This document shows positions 1-9,261 of a stretch of 64,000 nucleotides of DNA, piece by piece; positions within the stretch are counted from its first letter, which is position 1, and each line of letters begins with the position of its first letter. A model generated the notes under the pieces. It was given only the letters and a program-made list of their open reading frames with translations. It made no database searches and was not told the DNA's origin. The stretch spans positions 2,976,001 to 3,040,000 of the forward strand of contig NZ_JAPEOZ010000001.1 in the NCBI RefSeq assembly GCF_026340655.1. Direction: 5' to 3'. Made by a program: the position numbers and the translations under genes. This DNA comes from Streptomyces sp. NBC_01275 (GTDB taxonomy: Bacteria > Actinomycetota > Actinomycetes > Streptomycetales > Streptomycetaceae).

Positions 1-129
1 CCCCTCCAGGACGCCGCCCCCCACGCCACCTCCGCCGACGTCCCCGGCGCCGGACACTTCCTCCTCCACGAAGCACCCGACCGCGTCCTGGCCGAGATCA
101 ACGCCTTCTACCCCAACCCCACAGCCTGA
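1..129 (+). CDS. alpha/beta hydrolase, C-terminal end (partial)
   Basis: The gene enters from the left edge in frame 1 and ends at TGA 127-129, leaving 42 residues. The stretch VPGAGHFLLHEAPDRV is the C-terminal signature of alpha/beta-hydrolase-fold enzymes: the His of GAGHF is the usual catalytic-triad His, and the following HEAPDRV helix closes the domain. Substrate cannot be told from this fragment. The next gene starts 45 bases downstream on the same strand, so co-transcription is likely. Confidence 0.75.
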   Translation, partial: PLQDAAPHATSADVPGAGHFLLHEAPDRVLAEINAFYPNPTA

Positions 130-173
130 CCAACTTCGAAAGCCGGCACACCGCAGTGAGAGGAAAACCCCTG

Positions 174-593
174 ATGAACAGCCAACCCACCTCCGCCCGC
201 GATGTCCCTACCCGCGTATTCGCCGCCTTCGACGCGGGAGATATGGCTGCGCTGGATACCCTGGTCTCGCCCGATCTCATCGACCACAACCTGCCCCCAG
301 GGGCTCCCTCGGCGATCGAGGGGATGAAGGCAATGGTCGCCGCCATGCGCGACGGGTTCACCAACCCTCACCACGAGATCGTCTACCAGGCCGAGACCGA
401 CGACGGCTGGGTCGTCTCCCAGTGGGTGATCACAGCGACCCATACCGGTCCTTGGTTCGGACTGCCCGCGACCGGCCGTGACGTGACCTGCTCCGGCATC
501 GATCTCGCGCGTGTGGTCGACGGCCGGATCGTCGAGATCCGGCACGTCGAGGAACTGCTGCAACTGCAGATGCAGATGCAGCTCACCGACTGA
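174..593 (+). CDS. SnoaL-like (NTF2-fold) protein
   Basis: This 139-residue protein has the length and pattern of the SnoaL-like branch of the NTF2 fold: an N-terminal helix (VFAAFDAGDMAALDTLVSPD), the DHNLPPG segment, then alternating strands ending in DGRIVEIRHVEEL. SnoaL relatives are small cyclases or isomerases, but many have no known reaction, so the substrate is not assigned. I chose ATG 174 because AGAGGA lies about 10 bases upstream; an in-frame GTG at 156 would leave no ribosome-binding site. It follows the hydrolase gene on the same strand. Confidence 0.75.
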   Translation: MNSQPTSARDVPTRVFAAFDAGDMAALDTLVSPDLIDHNLPPGAPSAIEGMKAMVAAMRDGFTNPHHEIVYQAETDDGWVVSQWVITATHTGPWFGLPATGRDVTCSGIDLARVVDGRIVEIRHVEELLQLQMQMQLTD

Positions 594-1054
594 GGCAGCA
601 GCAAAGATGCATCAGCACGGCGTGAGCTGACCAGACAAGGGACCCTCGGCGAAGAGCCGAAGTTGATCGCCCCATAGACCCTTCGCCGGGGGGGTTCTCA
701 TGGCTCACGCTGTTGCCCCGTCGGCTCCTGAAGGCCGTCTGACGACATACCGGAGGCGCTCGCTCCATCGGCATGGTGCAGAGAAGGATCAAGGCGCGGT
801 CCCGCACACCATCACCGGCAAGAAGAGCTCCAGGTCCCGGTCAAGCGCATCCTGGAGGGCACCGAGATCGAGCAGGTGGCCGACCGCAGCTCGACCGACA
901 ATCCGTCCGCACTCCAGCGGTTCGCCAGGTACCGCGCCGAACGCGCCCGCAAAGGCCGGGTGGCCGAGGCCCGGCGCTGAGCCCCAGCCATAAAGAGCTG
1001 GACCCAAGTCCAGGACGCATTGCCGCACCGCGCGGCCAAGAGAACCGAGGAAAG
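594..1054 (+). other. no supported gene; possible gene relic
   Basis: No open frame here has a convincing start or family match. One frame on the plus strand, about 816-980, reads a charged helical peptide (PVKRILEGTEIEQVAD ... RYRAERARKGRVAEARR) that ends at TGA but has no plausible start, and the upstream part appears to be in another frame. It may be the tail of a decayed gene. I do not recognise the family. Confidence 0.3.
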
Positions 1055-1453
1055 ATGTCGGGCAAAGAACCGGACCCCACGGACTTCAGCGTGGTGAACA
1101 CCTTGCTGACCGCGATCGAGCAGGGCGACATGGACGAGGTGCGCCGCTGCTTCGCACCCGACGCGCTCACCTGGCACAACTTCGACGAGATCGAGCAGGA
1201 CGTCCATGCCATGGCTGCGATGCTCGGTCACCTCTGTGCCCTCTCGACGAGCCGGGGCTACGAGGACCGACGCATCACGACAGTCGGCTCGCAGGCGTTC
1301 CTGCAGTACACGCTGACCGCGGTGCTCCACTCCGGAGGCCGGTTCCGAATGCCGGCGATGATGCGGCTGGAGGTCGACTCCGACGGGCTCGTGGCACGGA
1401 TCGAGGAGTACTTCGACTCGCGCGTGCTCGACAGCCTCGCCGAAGTGTCGTGA
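1055..1453 (+). CDS. SnoaL-like (NTF2-fold) protein
   Basis: This 132-residue protein has a second SnoaL-like pattern: VVNTLLTAIEQGDMDEVRRC, then FAPDALTWHNFDE, a central helix, and paired strands ending DGLVARIEEYFDS. The ATG at 1055 follows GAGGAAAG closely; a longer frame from 773 is low-complexity Arg/Pro and is unlikely to be translated. It shares fold but little sequence with the gene at 174, so it is probably not a recent duplicate. The reaction is unknown; members of this fold in Streptomyces include polyketide cyclases and hydroxylase-like proteins. Confidence 0.65.
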   Translation: MSGKEPDPTDFSVVNTLLTAIEQGDMDEVRRCFAPDALTWHNFDEIEQDVHAMAAMLGHLCALSTSRGYEDRRITTVGSQAFLQYTLTAVLHSGGRFRMPAMMRLEVDSDGLVARIEEYFDSRVLDSLAEVS

Positions 1454-2272
1454 CGGCCTCCGCGTTCAGCGAGAACGAGAGCGTGGCTCCCCGGGGGCCA
1501 GAACGTCACGCCGAAAGGACGGCCCCACGTCGTTCCCGCCATTGTCGGCTTCGACGCCGACTTCGAGACCCTGCCGACGATCGAGGCGGCGCAGGTCAAC
1601 TGCTCAAGGATGCCCCGCGCGACGAGCTCTTCACGGCCGCCCGCGCGACGGCCGACGGCCGCACCGTTGGCGAAGGACCGCGATCCACGGCCCACGACAG
1701 AACTGACTCACCCGTCTGCGATGTCCTCACACGGACATGATCGGCTCATGGACCGCCGAGGGCCATGTCCACGGGGCGGGGGCCAGTTCACAGCGACAGC
1801 TGGTTCAGACCTCCTGCGCGGCCCCGGCCGCCTCACCGGGCGGACGGCTCCGGAAACAGGCCGCCGACGACCCTGCAGTGCCCTTTCCTCTTCTGCGAAC
1901 CCAGACGTACCGGCAGCCGCGCCGCCCTCTCCGCTGGTCCGGCATTCGACTGGCCGTACGAAGGATGTCCACCCGATGCCCACGCAACGGTAAAACGGAC
2001 AACGAATCGCCCCGGAGACACCGTCGGCCTGGAAACGCCCGCGCCGTCCCGGCCCCTGTACGGCCCCTGGGTCCTGGCATCGGCCCTCAAGGCAGTCGCC
2101 CAGGCCGCGAGCGACACCCTCGATCATCTACTCACCCGCAGGTCAGGGGGCGGAGCTCCCCCGAGCAACGCCCGACTCCAAACCCACGAGCAGCGGATTC
2201 AGTCCGTTCAGGCAAAGTTGACGGTCCGACACCCAAAAATGAACGTTTCCGCAGGTCAGAGCCTGCGCAGGT
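1454..2272. other. gene-free region left of the tRNA fragments
   Basis: I see no gene here with a start, ribosome-binding site and coherent protein. Several open frames exist on both strands but they read as Arg/Pro-rich translations of GC-rich DNA. At the right side a short direct repeat (CGCAGGTCAGA, at about 2250 and again at about 2366) flanks the tRNA fragment, which fits old integration or excision events. Confidence 0.4.
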
Positions 2273-2316
2273 GGGGCGGGTGGGACTCGAACCCACGGCC
2301 GACGGATTATGAGTCC
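2273..2316 (-). other. 3' fragment of a CAU-anticodon tRNA (attachment-site remnant)
   Basis: On the minus strand this reads the 3' part of a tRNA: anticodon loop CTCATAA (anticodon CAU, Met-type), a variable loop, a perfect T arm GTGGG-TTCGAGT-CCCAC, and the 3' acceptor strand. The D arm and 5' acceptor strand are missing, because the sequence to the right is unrelated. Elements that integrate at tRNA 3' ends leave such fragments at the end distal to the intact tRNA. The orientation puts the element to the right, toward the CRISPR-Cas and prophage DNA. Confidence 0.55.
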
Positions 2317-2499
2317 TTTGGGGATCTTGGCGGTCCTTGTCGATCCATGCTGATCCTTGGCGTTTTCGCAGGTCAGATGCGGTTACCCATGTGGATGCTC
2401 CTCAGCCCTTGTCAGTCTGTTCCTGTCCTTGCGGCCTCAACTCGGCCTCAATGAGGCCCGACAGACTGGCGCTGAAGGCACGGAGGACGATCGCGCCAG

Positions 2500-2548
2500 C
2501 TGAAGGACGGGATTCGAACCCACACGCAGCGGATTTCCCTTCCAACGC
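2500..2548 (-). other. second degenerate tRNA 3'-end fragment
   Basis: The minus strand carries a T-loop motif GGGTTCGAATCCC with weaker stem pairing and an acceptor-like CCTTCAG, preceded by a sequence resembling an anticodon loop (TTGGAAG). No 5' half is present. It ends 2 bases from the first repeat of the CRISPR array. Its orientation matches the fragment at 2273, so it could be a second, older attachment site. The isotype is uncertain. Confidence 0.35.
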
Positions 2549-2550
2549 AC

Positions 2551-5500
2551 AGAGGCACCCCCGCGTTGGCGGGGACCACAGCTGGGGCGCTGGCCACTCC
2601 CCGGTGATCAGCGGCTCACCCCCGCGTCGGCGGGGACCACAGCTAACAGACCCAACCGTCGCGGTTGAAGACCGGTTCACCCCCGCGTCGGCGGGACCAT
2701 GGCGACTTCGGCGCGTACGGTCTGCGCCTCCACGGTTCACCCCCGCGTCGGCGGGGACCACTAGGGCCAGGGCTGGACGCGGTTCTCGATCGTCGGTTCA
2801 CCCCCGCGTCGGCGGGGACCACGTGGTGACCAGGCCGGTGACGAGGTCGCGGACCGGTTCACCCCCGCGTCGGCGGGGACCACGTGTGGTCATCTGCTGT
2901 CACCTCCTCTCAGGTCGGTTCACCCCCGCGTCGGCGGGGACCACGCCAGCCCTTCCGCCTTCAGGGTCCGGTGGACCGGTTCACCCCCGCGTCGGCGGGG
3001 ACCACGAAGCTGACGACGTCGGCGGCCAAGTCCCGGGCGGTTCACCCCCGCGTCGGCGGGGACCACGGCGGCCTGGCCGAGGTCTGGCAGGACGTCGTCG
3101 GTTCACCCCCGCGTCGGCGGGGACCACGAAGTCGGTGCTCACACGGTGGAAGCTACCCGCGGTTCACCCCCGCGTCGGCGGGGACCACCTCGGCTTCGAA
3201 CTCTGGCCCCTCCACCACGACGGTTCACCCCCGCGTCGGCGGGGACCACAGCCTGTCTCGCACCTCTTCGTCACGGGCTGGCGGTTCACCCCCGCGTCGG
3301 CGGGGACCACTTATACAAGCCGTCCAGGTCGAGTTCAGCGAGCGGTTCACCCCCGCGTCGGCGGGGACCACATCTCCACATGGTTGGCAAGCATCCCCCG
3401 CACCGGTTCACCCCCGCGTCGGCGGGGACCACAGCCTGTCTCGCACCTCTTCGTCACGGGCTGGCGGTTCACCCCCGCGTCGGCGGGGACCACTTATACA
3501 AGCCGTCCAGGTCGAGTTCAGCGAGCGGTTCACCCCCGCGTCGGCGGGGACCACATCTCCACATGGTTGGCAAGCATCCCCCGCACCGGTTCACCCCCGC
3601 GTCGGCGGGGACCACTCCCGGTTTCTTCCGCCGCCTCACTGGCCCTGCGGTTCACCCCCGCGTCGGCGGGGACCACAGGCGGGTGCGGTCGCCGGACAGG
3701 ACGCGGACCGGTTCACCCCCGCGTCGGCGGGGACCACGCCTGCACCGGATCGGGTCCTTGACCTGCGGACGGTTCACCCCCGCGTCGGCGGGGACCACGT
3801 CTGCGAGGTGTAGTTACTACCCCCCACCATCGGTTCACCCCCGCGTCGGCGGGGACCACGCCTCGGGTGACGTACACGGTGGTGGTCACGTCGGTTCACC
3901 CCCGCGTCGGCGGGGACCACGGCGAGTCGACCAACGCGATCCGCTACGACGACGGTTCACCCCCGCGTCGGCGGGGACCACCGGGCCTGCGGGCCGCTGT
4001 GGCGAAGACGGGGCGGTTCACCCCCGCGTCGGCGGGGACCACTACCTGGCCGCCGACGGATCCAGGTCACCCGGCGGTTCACCCCCGCGTCGGCGGGGAC
4101 CACACCTGGGGGTTCGGGCCGAAGGGGAGCTACGCCGGTTCACCCCCGCGTCGGCGGGGACCACCGGGGCTTGCCGGGCTTGGTCTTCTTCCGCTTCGGT
4201 TCACCCCCGCGTCGGCGGGGACCACGACAGACGGTGTCGGTAGACAGCAGCCAAGGACGGTTCACCCCCGCGTCGGCGGGGACCACAGCGACTTCACCAA
4301 GGGCATGGAGAACCGCAGCGGTTCACCCCCGCGTCGGCGGGGACCACCACTTCGCCCGTGTCCGGCTGGAGTTCGGTCACGGTTCACCCCCGCGTCGGCG
4401 GGGACCACTCCTCGGTGGCCAGGCAGCGGATGAACGGCGACGGTTCACCCCCGCGTCGGCGGGGACCACACGCCCGTGTCGCCGCCGATGCCCTGGAGCG
4501 TCGGTTCACCCCCGCGTCGGCGGGGACCACCACCGCCGCAGGCTGGGCGTTCATCGGAGTTTCGGTTCACCCCCGCGTCGGCGGGGACCACTGAAGGAGG
4601 TGGCCTGACATGCCGAGCGGCACCGGTTCACCCCCGCGTCGGCGGGGACCACCTGAGGTCCGGGCAGATTGAGATGACGACGTTCGGTTCACCCCCGCGT
4701 CGGCGGGGACCACCGGGCCCGTCGGCGTCGGCAAGACCCACCACGCGGTTCACCCCCGCGTCGGCGGGGACCACTTGGAGGATGGGGTTGTCCAGCCGTC
4801 CGAGTGCGGTTCACCCCCGCGTCGGCGGGGACCACCCGGACGTGGCGATCGCGTCGCTCGAGAAGGCCGGTTCACCCCCGCGTCGGCGGGGACCACGGCG
4901 ATGCGCAGCTCACAGCCCTGGCCGTGGTCGGTTCACCCCCGCGTCGGCGGGGACCACATGGTCCGGCTCGGCGCGGACATCTGCCTCGCCGGTTCACCCC
5001 CGCGTCGGCGGGGACCACGTGTCGGCGCTGATGGCCGCCTACTGCGGCGACGGTTCACCCCCGCGTCGGCGGGGACCACTTCGATGCTGAGCAGGCGCAG
5101 CAGTCGGACGTCGGTTCACCCCCGCGTCGGCGGGGACCACCTGCTCACGCAGTTCGCCGGGGCCATCAAGTCCGGTTCACCCCCGCGTCGGCGGGGACCA
5201 CGAGAGGGCGAGCGCCGCGGCGACGCGGCTGGGCGGTTCACCCCCGCGTCGGCGGGGACCACCCGGTGCGCAGTCGCAGAGCCCGAAGACGAGACGGTTC
5301 ACCCCCGCGTCGGCGGGGACCACACCTGGGGGTTCGGGCCGAAGGGGAGCTACGCCGGTTCACCCCCGCGTCGGCGGGGACCACGTCCTCGGCATCGACC
5401 CCCAGTCGATCACCCACGGTTCACCCCCGCGTCGGCGGGGACCACGTCCTCGGCATCGACCCCCAGTCGATCACCCACGGTTCACCCCCGCGTCGGCGGG

Positions 5501-6512
5501 GACCACTCCAAGGCCCAGCACAACATGACCCAGCAGGACGGTTCACCCCCGCGTCGGCGGGGACCACCCCTCGGCGTACCCGGCGAGGGAGACCAGAGTC
5601 GGTTCACCCCCGCGTCGGCGGGGACCACTTCGCCTTCGCCCCTCTGGTGGTGACGGCCACCGGTTCACCCCCGCGTCGGCGGGGACCACGCCAAGCCCTC
5701 CGAGTGGACCGAAGAAATCAACGGTTCACCCCCGCGTCGGCGGGGACCACCTCAGCGGCGCCGGATCGAGGTCCACGGTGGTACGGCGACTCGATCGAGT
5801 TCATCGCCTACGGTTCACCCCCGCGTCGGCGGGGACCACACGTGCACAGCGTCTTGGCGACCTGGGCCTCGGCCGGTTCACCCCCGCGTCGGCGGGGACC
5901 ACGCCTGCTGGCCCTTGCGCTCGATGGCGTAGGCCGGTTCACCCCCGCGTCGGCGGGGACCACCGGCTCCGGAGTACGGGCGCTCATACCGCGGCCGGTT
6001 CACCCCCGCGTCGGCGGGGACCACGGGGTACACGGCGCCGATCCGCACCACGATCACGGTTCACCCCCGCGTCGGCGGGGACCACAGCATGTCCTCGGGC
6101 ACGATCACGAACTGGCCCGGTTCACCCCCGCGTCGGCGGGGACCACACGATCCGGGTCTCAGCGTTCGACACCCCGAACGGTTCACCCCCGCGTCGGCGG
6201 GGACCACTCGTACTCCTGCCGGTGCAGGGCCCGCACGCGCGGTTCACCCCCGCGTCGGCGGGGACCACGCCATCTCGTTCCAGGCGTTCCTCGACCAGAT
6301 CGGTTCACCCCCGCGTCGGCGGGGACCACTGGTAGAAGTAGGCGGTCGACGCCCCGGGGAACGGTTCACCCCCGCGTCGGCGGGGACCACGAGAAGCAGG
6401 CCGCGCTGAATGCACTGCCGACCGGTTCACCCCCGCGTCGGCGGGGACCACACCGTCTCCACCGAGTACGTGAGGGCCAGGGACGGTTCACCCCCGCGTC
6501 GGCGGGGACCAC
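2551..6512 (-). CRISPR. type I-E CRISPR array 1 (65 repeats, 64 spacers)
   Basis: The 29-base repeat recurs every 61 bases with 32-base spacers. Read on the minus strand it begins GTGGTCCCCGCCGACG and ends GGGGGTGAACCG, with a CCCCGC/GCGGGG hairpin typical of type I-E. By count there are 65 repeats. The leader end is on the right, next to cas2. The left end is degenerate: the repeat at 2551 has several changes, 2612 has CTC for TTC, and 2673-2700 is one base short. Spacers 5751-5810 (60 bases) and 5840-5873 (34 bases) depart from the 32-base rule. Three spacers at 3250-3403 are repeated in order at 3433-3586. The spacer at 4104 recurs at 5324, and the one at 5385 recurs at 5446. Confidence 0.98.
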
Positions 6513-6575
6513 ACTTCGCCACCTGCACTTTAGTCCGCGCTTTGCCCTCTCTTTGCCGTGATTGGCGGCTCGGCA
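6513..6575 (-). promoter_or_regulatory. CRISPR array 1 leader (overlaps the cas2 3' end)
   Basis: The minus strand just before the first repeat carries GGCAAAGAGAGGGCAAAGC, then AAAGTGCAGGTGGCGAAGT. The same arrangement (GCAAAG, 6 bases, GCAAAGC, then CAGGT and GAA) precedes array 2, so this is the shared leader motif for integration and/or transcription. Only 17 bases separate the cas2 stop from the first repeat, so most of the leader is also cas2 coding sequence. Confidence 0.65.
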
Positions 6576-6859
6576 AGCGCAGTCATCCGAATGAGGGTGA
6601 GGCCGTCGAAGTCCATGGGCACGCGCCGACGGGTGCCTGCTGTGCGCAGGGCGTAGCCCTGTTCCGTGGGGGCGGGGTGGATGAGTACGGCGGCCCCGTC
6701 GCCGACGACGTCGGTGACGTTGTCCCAGAGCTGGTCGCGTACGCGGGCGGAGACGGTGCCGACGAAGATGCCGGGGACGACTTCGGTGGTCCATCTGCTC
6801 AGAGCGCCGCGGAGGTGATCGGGAACGGCGGTGGTGGCGATGACGAGCATGGACGGCAT
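6530..6859 (-). CDS. cas2: Cas2, type I-E
   Basis: This 109-residue protein matches type I-E Cas2: MLVIATTAVPDHLRGALSRW is the first ferredoxin-like strand and helix, and PGIFVGTVSARVRDQLW is the conserved centre. Cas2 dimerises and bridges two Cas1 dimers in the spacer-integration complex. The ATG at 6859 lies 1 base after the cas1 stop, so the two are translationally linked. The last 10 codons or so (encoding PPITAKRGQSAD) overlap the leader of array 1, so the C-terminal sequence may be shaped by leader function as well as by protein function. Confidence 0.95.
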   Translation of the reverse strand: MPSMLVIATTAVPDHLRGALSRWTTEVVPGIFVGTVSARVRDQLWDNVTDVVGDGAAVLIHPAPTEQGYALRTAGTRRRVPMDFDGLTLIRMTALAEPPITAKRGQSAD

Positions 6860-6860
6860 C

Positions 6861-7850
6861 TCATCCTCCTCCCGGTGCGTAGTTCACGCCGGCGGGCAGT
6901 ACGCCTGTCTTGGGGTCCCAGAGGTGGACGAGGCGGACGTCTTGGCGTTCGTTGGAGTCGTCGTCGCTGTCGGCGCCTGGGGTGAGGAGGGTTTGGATGT
7001 CGTGGACGATGCGGGGCAGGAGCCGGATGAGGCGGAGGTCCTCCCGGAATTTGCGGCGGGCTTCTTGTTCGGGGTGGGCTGACTGGTGGAGGGAGAAGGC
7101 GAGGGGGAGGGTGGTGTCGGCTTTGTAGAGGTCGGCGATGTCGTAGACGAAGGCGTGCTGGGTGCCTGTGTGGACGAAGCCGAGGGCGGGTGAGCAGCCC
7201 AGGGCGAGGAGGGCTGCGTGGACGATGCCGTAGAGGCAGGTGTTGGCGGCGGAGAGGGCGAGGTTGACGGGGTCTTGCTGGTGCCACTGGTCGGGGTGGT
7301 AGTTGCGGCGGAAGCGGCCGATGCCGTGTTTTTGGGCGAGGAGTCTGTAGAGGGCTTTCATGCGTTGGCCCTCCATACCGCGTAGTTGGGCGAGGGCGGT
7401 GTTCTCGGGGACGGTGTCTTCCCCGAAGCGTTTCTCGTACATGCGGGTGGCGACGTCGAGTCGTCGTCGGGGGTCGGACCAGGCGTTGACCTGTTGTTCG
7501 AGCCAGTGGGTGGTGAGGGAGTCGGGCAGGATGCCGGCGTAGGCGCGTACTGCGCCGGCTCCGGTGCACACGACGCTGGTGCCGTGGCGGGCGAGGGTGG
7601 TCAGGGCGCGGGTGGTGATGGAGACGCCGGGGCCCAGGAGGAGGCAGGTGAGGGCGGCGGTGGGGATGTAGACGGTGTCGGTGCGGTGGGCGTCGGTCTT
7701 GATCTGGGCGCAGACGCCGGTGTCGTCCTGGACGATGCGGACCATGTCGAGGTACAGGAAGGACAGGGAGTCGGCGATGCGCGGGAGCATGGCGAGGGTG
7801 GGGGCGGCCAGGCGTCTGCGGGCCTGGCCGCCGGTGTCGGGCGTGTTCAT
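6861..7850 (-). CDS. cas1: Cas1, type I-E integrase
   Basis: Cas1 is the metal-dependent integrase that inserts new spacers with Cas2. The protein is 329 residues. The catalytic residues are present with E. coli spacing: Glu160 in RGMEG, His227 in GFVHTG and Asp240 in DIADLYK (67 and 13 residues apart, as for E141, H208 and D221). The start at ATG 7850 overlaps the cas6e stop (ATGA). An in-frame upstream extension is low-complexity and lies inside cas6e. An acidic DSDDDSNE stretch sits near the C terminus. Confidence 0.97.
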   Translation of the reverse strand: MNTPDTGGQARRRLAAPTLAMLPRIADSLSFLYLDMVRIVQDDTGVCAQIKTDAHRTDTVYIPTAALTCLLLGPGVSITTRALTTLARHGTSVVCTGAGAVRAYAGILPDSLTTHWLEQQVNAWSDPRRRLDVATRMYEKRFGEDTVPENTALAQLRGMEGQRMKALYRLLAQKHGIGRFRRNYHPDQWHQQDPVNLALSAANTCLYGIVHAALLALGCSPALGFVHTGTQHAFVYDIADLYKADTTLPLAFSLHQSAHPEQEARRKFREDLRLIRLLPRIVHDIQTLLTPGADSDDDSNERQDVRLVHLWDPKTGVLPAGVNYAPGGG

Positions 7851-8491
7851 GCGGCGGGGGCGAGGCTGAGGAGGCCGGCTCCGTAGGACTTGGCGCGTCC
7901 GATGCCGGTCAGGATGGCGTGGGCGAGGGCGTCGGGGTCGGTGACGGCGGCGGTGCCGTCGTAGCGCACGAGGTGGTGGTGCGTGGGCTGGTGGCCTTGG
8001 GTGTGGTGGCGTGTGGGGGTGAGGGGGGTGGGGAGCAGGGTGTGGAGGGCGAGTCCGGCTTCGGCTGCGCGGCGGGTCCACCACTGGTCGGCGTCCGCGC
8101 CGGTGAGGGGGATGCGCTGTCCGCGTTGGCCTTTGCGGTCGAGGGGCAGGCGTTGGGTTTTGACCGGGTTGACGGTGATGCGGTAGCGGACGGCGAGGTT
8201 CTTTTTGAGGGCGTGGAACATGGGGGTGAGGTCTTTGACGTCGCTGTGGCCGTAGCCGTCGGGCAGGTGGGTGAGGTCGAGGGTGGCGGCTTGGACGAGG
8301 AGGGTGCTGGTGGTGTCGGTCTCGTCGAGGCGGTAGAGCAGTGCGGCGCTCTGGCGGGGGGACGTGCCGAGGTTGTCGGGGACGAGCCGCATCAGGGTGC
8401 GGTGCATCTCGGCGGCGTCGCGCAGGTCGCGTTGGACCGCTCGGTGCTGGGGGTTGAGGCGGATGCGGGCGAGGGCCGCGCGCGCGTTCAT
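7847..8491 (-). CDS. cas6e: Cas6e (Cse3/CasE) pre-crRNA endoribonuclease
   Basis: Cas6e cuts the repeat hairpin of the CRISPR transcript and stays bound to the crRNA 3' handle in Cascade. The 214-residue protein has the paired ferredoxin-like layout and ends with the family glycine-rich loop GIGRAKSYGAGLLSLAP. A conserved His near the N terminus (AAEMHRTLMRLVPD) corresponds to the catalytic His of E. coli CasE (H20 there). It overlaps cas5e and cas1 by 4 bases each. Confidence 0.95.
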   Translation of the reverse strand: MNARAALARIRLNPQHRAVQRDLRDAAEMHRTLMRLVPDNLGTSPRQSAALLYRLDETDTTSTLLVQAATLDLTHLPDGYGHSDVKDLTPMFHALKKNLAVRYRITVNPVKTQRLPLDRKGQRGQRIPLTGADADQWWTRRAAEAGLALHTLLPTPLTPTRHHTQGHQPTHHHLVRYDGTAAVTDPDALAHAILTGIGRAKSYGAGLLSLAPAA

Positions 8492-9261
8492 GCGGCGGTC
8501 TCCTTCGTGGCGTAGTCGATCAGGCGGTCGTGGAGGGCGTGGGGGCTGGCGGCGAGGCGGGCGGGGAGGTGTTCGACGGTGCGGTGCAGGCGGCGCCGGT
8601 CGTGGCGGCGGCCGTGGGGGTCGAAGCTGCGGGGCACGTCCTGGACGGTGACGACGTCGGCCTCGTCCTGTGCCGACAGGGGTGGGCGTTCCCGGAGGAA
8701 GGCGATTGGGACGGTGCCGTCGTGGGGTGCCGGCCGTGCCGGGTCCGGGCTCAGGGGGACGTGGTGGAGCAGTTCCGCGGCCGGGTCGTCTGCCCGGGTG
8801 CGCAGGAGGAGGGGCTCGTCGGGGACGCAGGAGCGGCGGCCCAGGTAGGGCGCCCAGTGCGGCTGGTGCAGCGCCTGGGCGATGTGGTCGGTGGTGGTGT
8901 CGGGGCCAGTGACGGCGACGACGAAGACGGCGTCGGTCAGGTAGTGGCGGTGGGTGATGACGGCGGCGCCTTTGTTGCTGCCGCCGCTGGTGGCCGCGGT
9001 CTCGTCCCTGGGCTTCCCGCCGCCGGCGGTGTGGTAGTCGACGAGCCGGGTCCCGGGCCGGTCGACGCGGACGGTGAACTCCAGGTCTTCGTAGCGTTCC
9101 AGAGCCGCGGTGTCGTGGCGGGGGACGCCTTCGGCGGCGGCGAACATGCCGATCATGGCGGAGCGGGTGGGGAAAGGGGCGGTGTCGCGGTCCAGGAGGA
9201 ACGCCGAGCGTTCGCCCCAGGACTGCAAGGGTCCGGCCAGCCGCAGGACCAGCCCGCTCAC
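8488..9261 (-). CDS. cas5e: Cas5e (CasD), Cascade subunit
   Basis: Cas5e caps the 5' handle of the crRNA in Cascade. The 257-residue protein opens with LVLRLAGPLQSWGERSAF and TRSAMIGMFAAAEGVPR, both diagnostic for the family (LxGPLQSWG and the PTRS...G segment). A glycine-rich strand region follows (DYHTAGGGKPRDET). It overlaps cas7e upstream and cas6e downstream by 4 bases. Nothing suggests loss of function. Confidence 0.96.
   Translation of the reverse strand: MSGLVLRLAGPLQSWGERSAFLLDRDTAPFPTRSAMIGMFAAAEGVPRHDTAALERYEDLEFTVRVDRPGTRLVDYHTAGGGKPRDETAATSGGSNKGAAVITHRHYLTDAVFVVAVTGPDTTTDHIAQALHQPHWAPYLGRRSCVPDEPLLLRTRADDPAAELLHHVPLSPDPARPAPHDGTVPIAFLRERPPLSAQDEADVVTVQDVPRSFDPHGRRHDRRRLHRTVEHLPARLAASPHALHDRLIDYATKETAA

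Noticed and set aside
2337..6561. Long open frames across the CRISPR array reading RFTPASAGTT / VHPRVGGDH repeats
   Set aside because: These come from translating the 29-base repeat in several frames; they have no ribosome-binding sites and no coherent protein.
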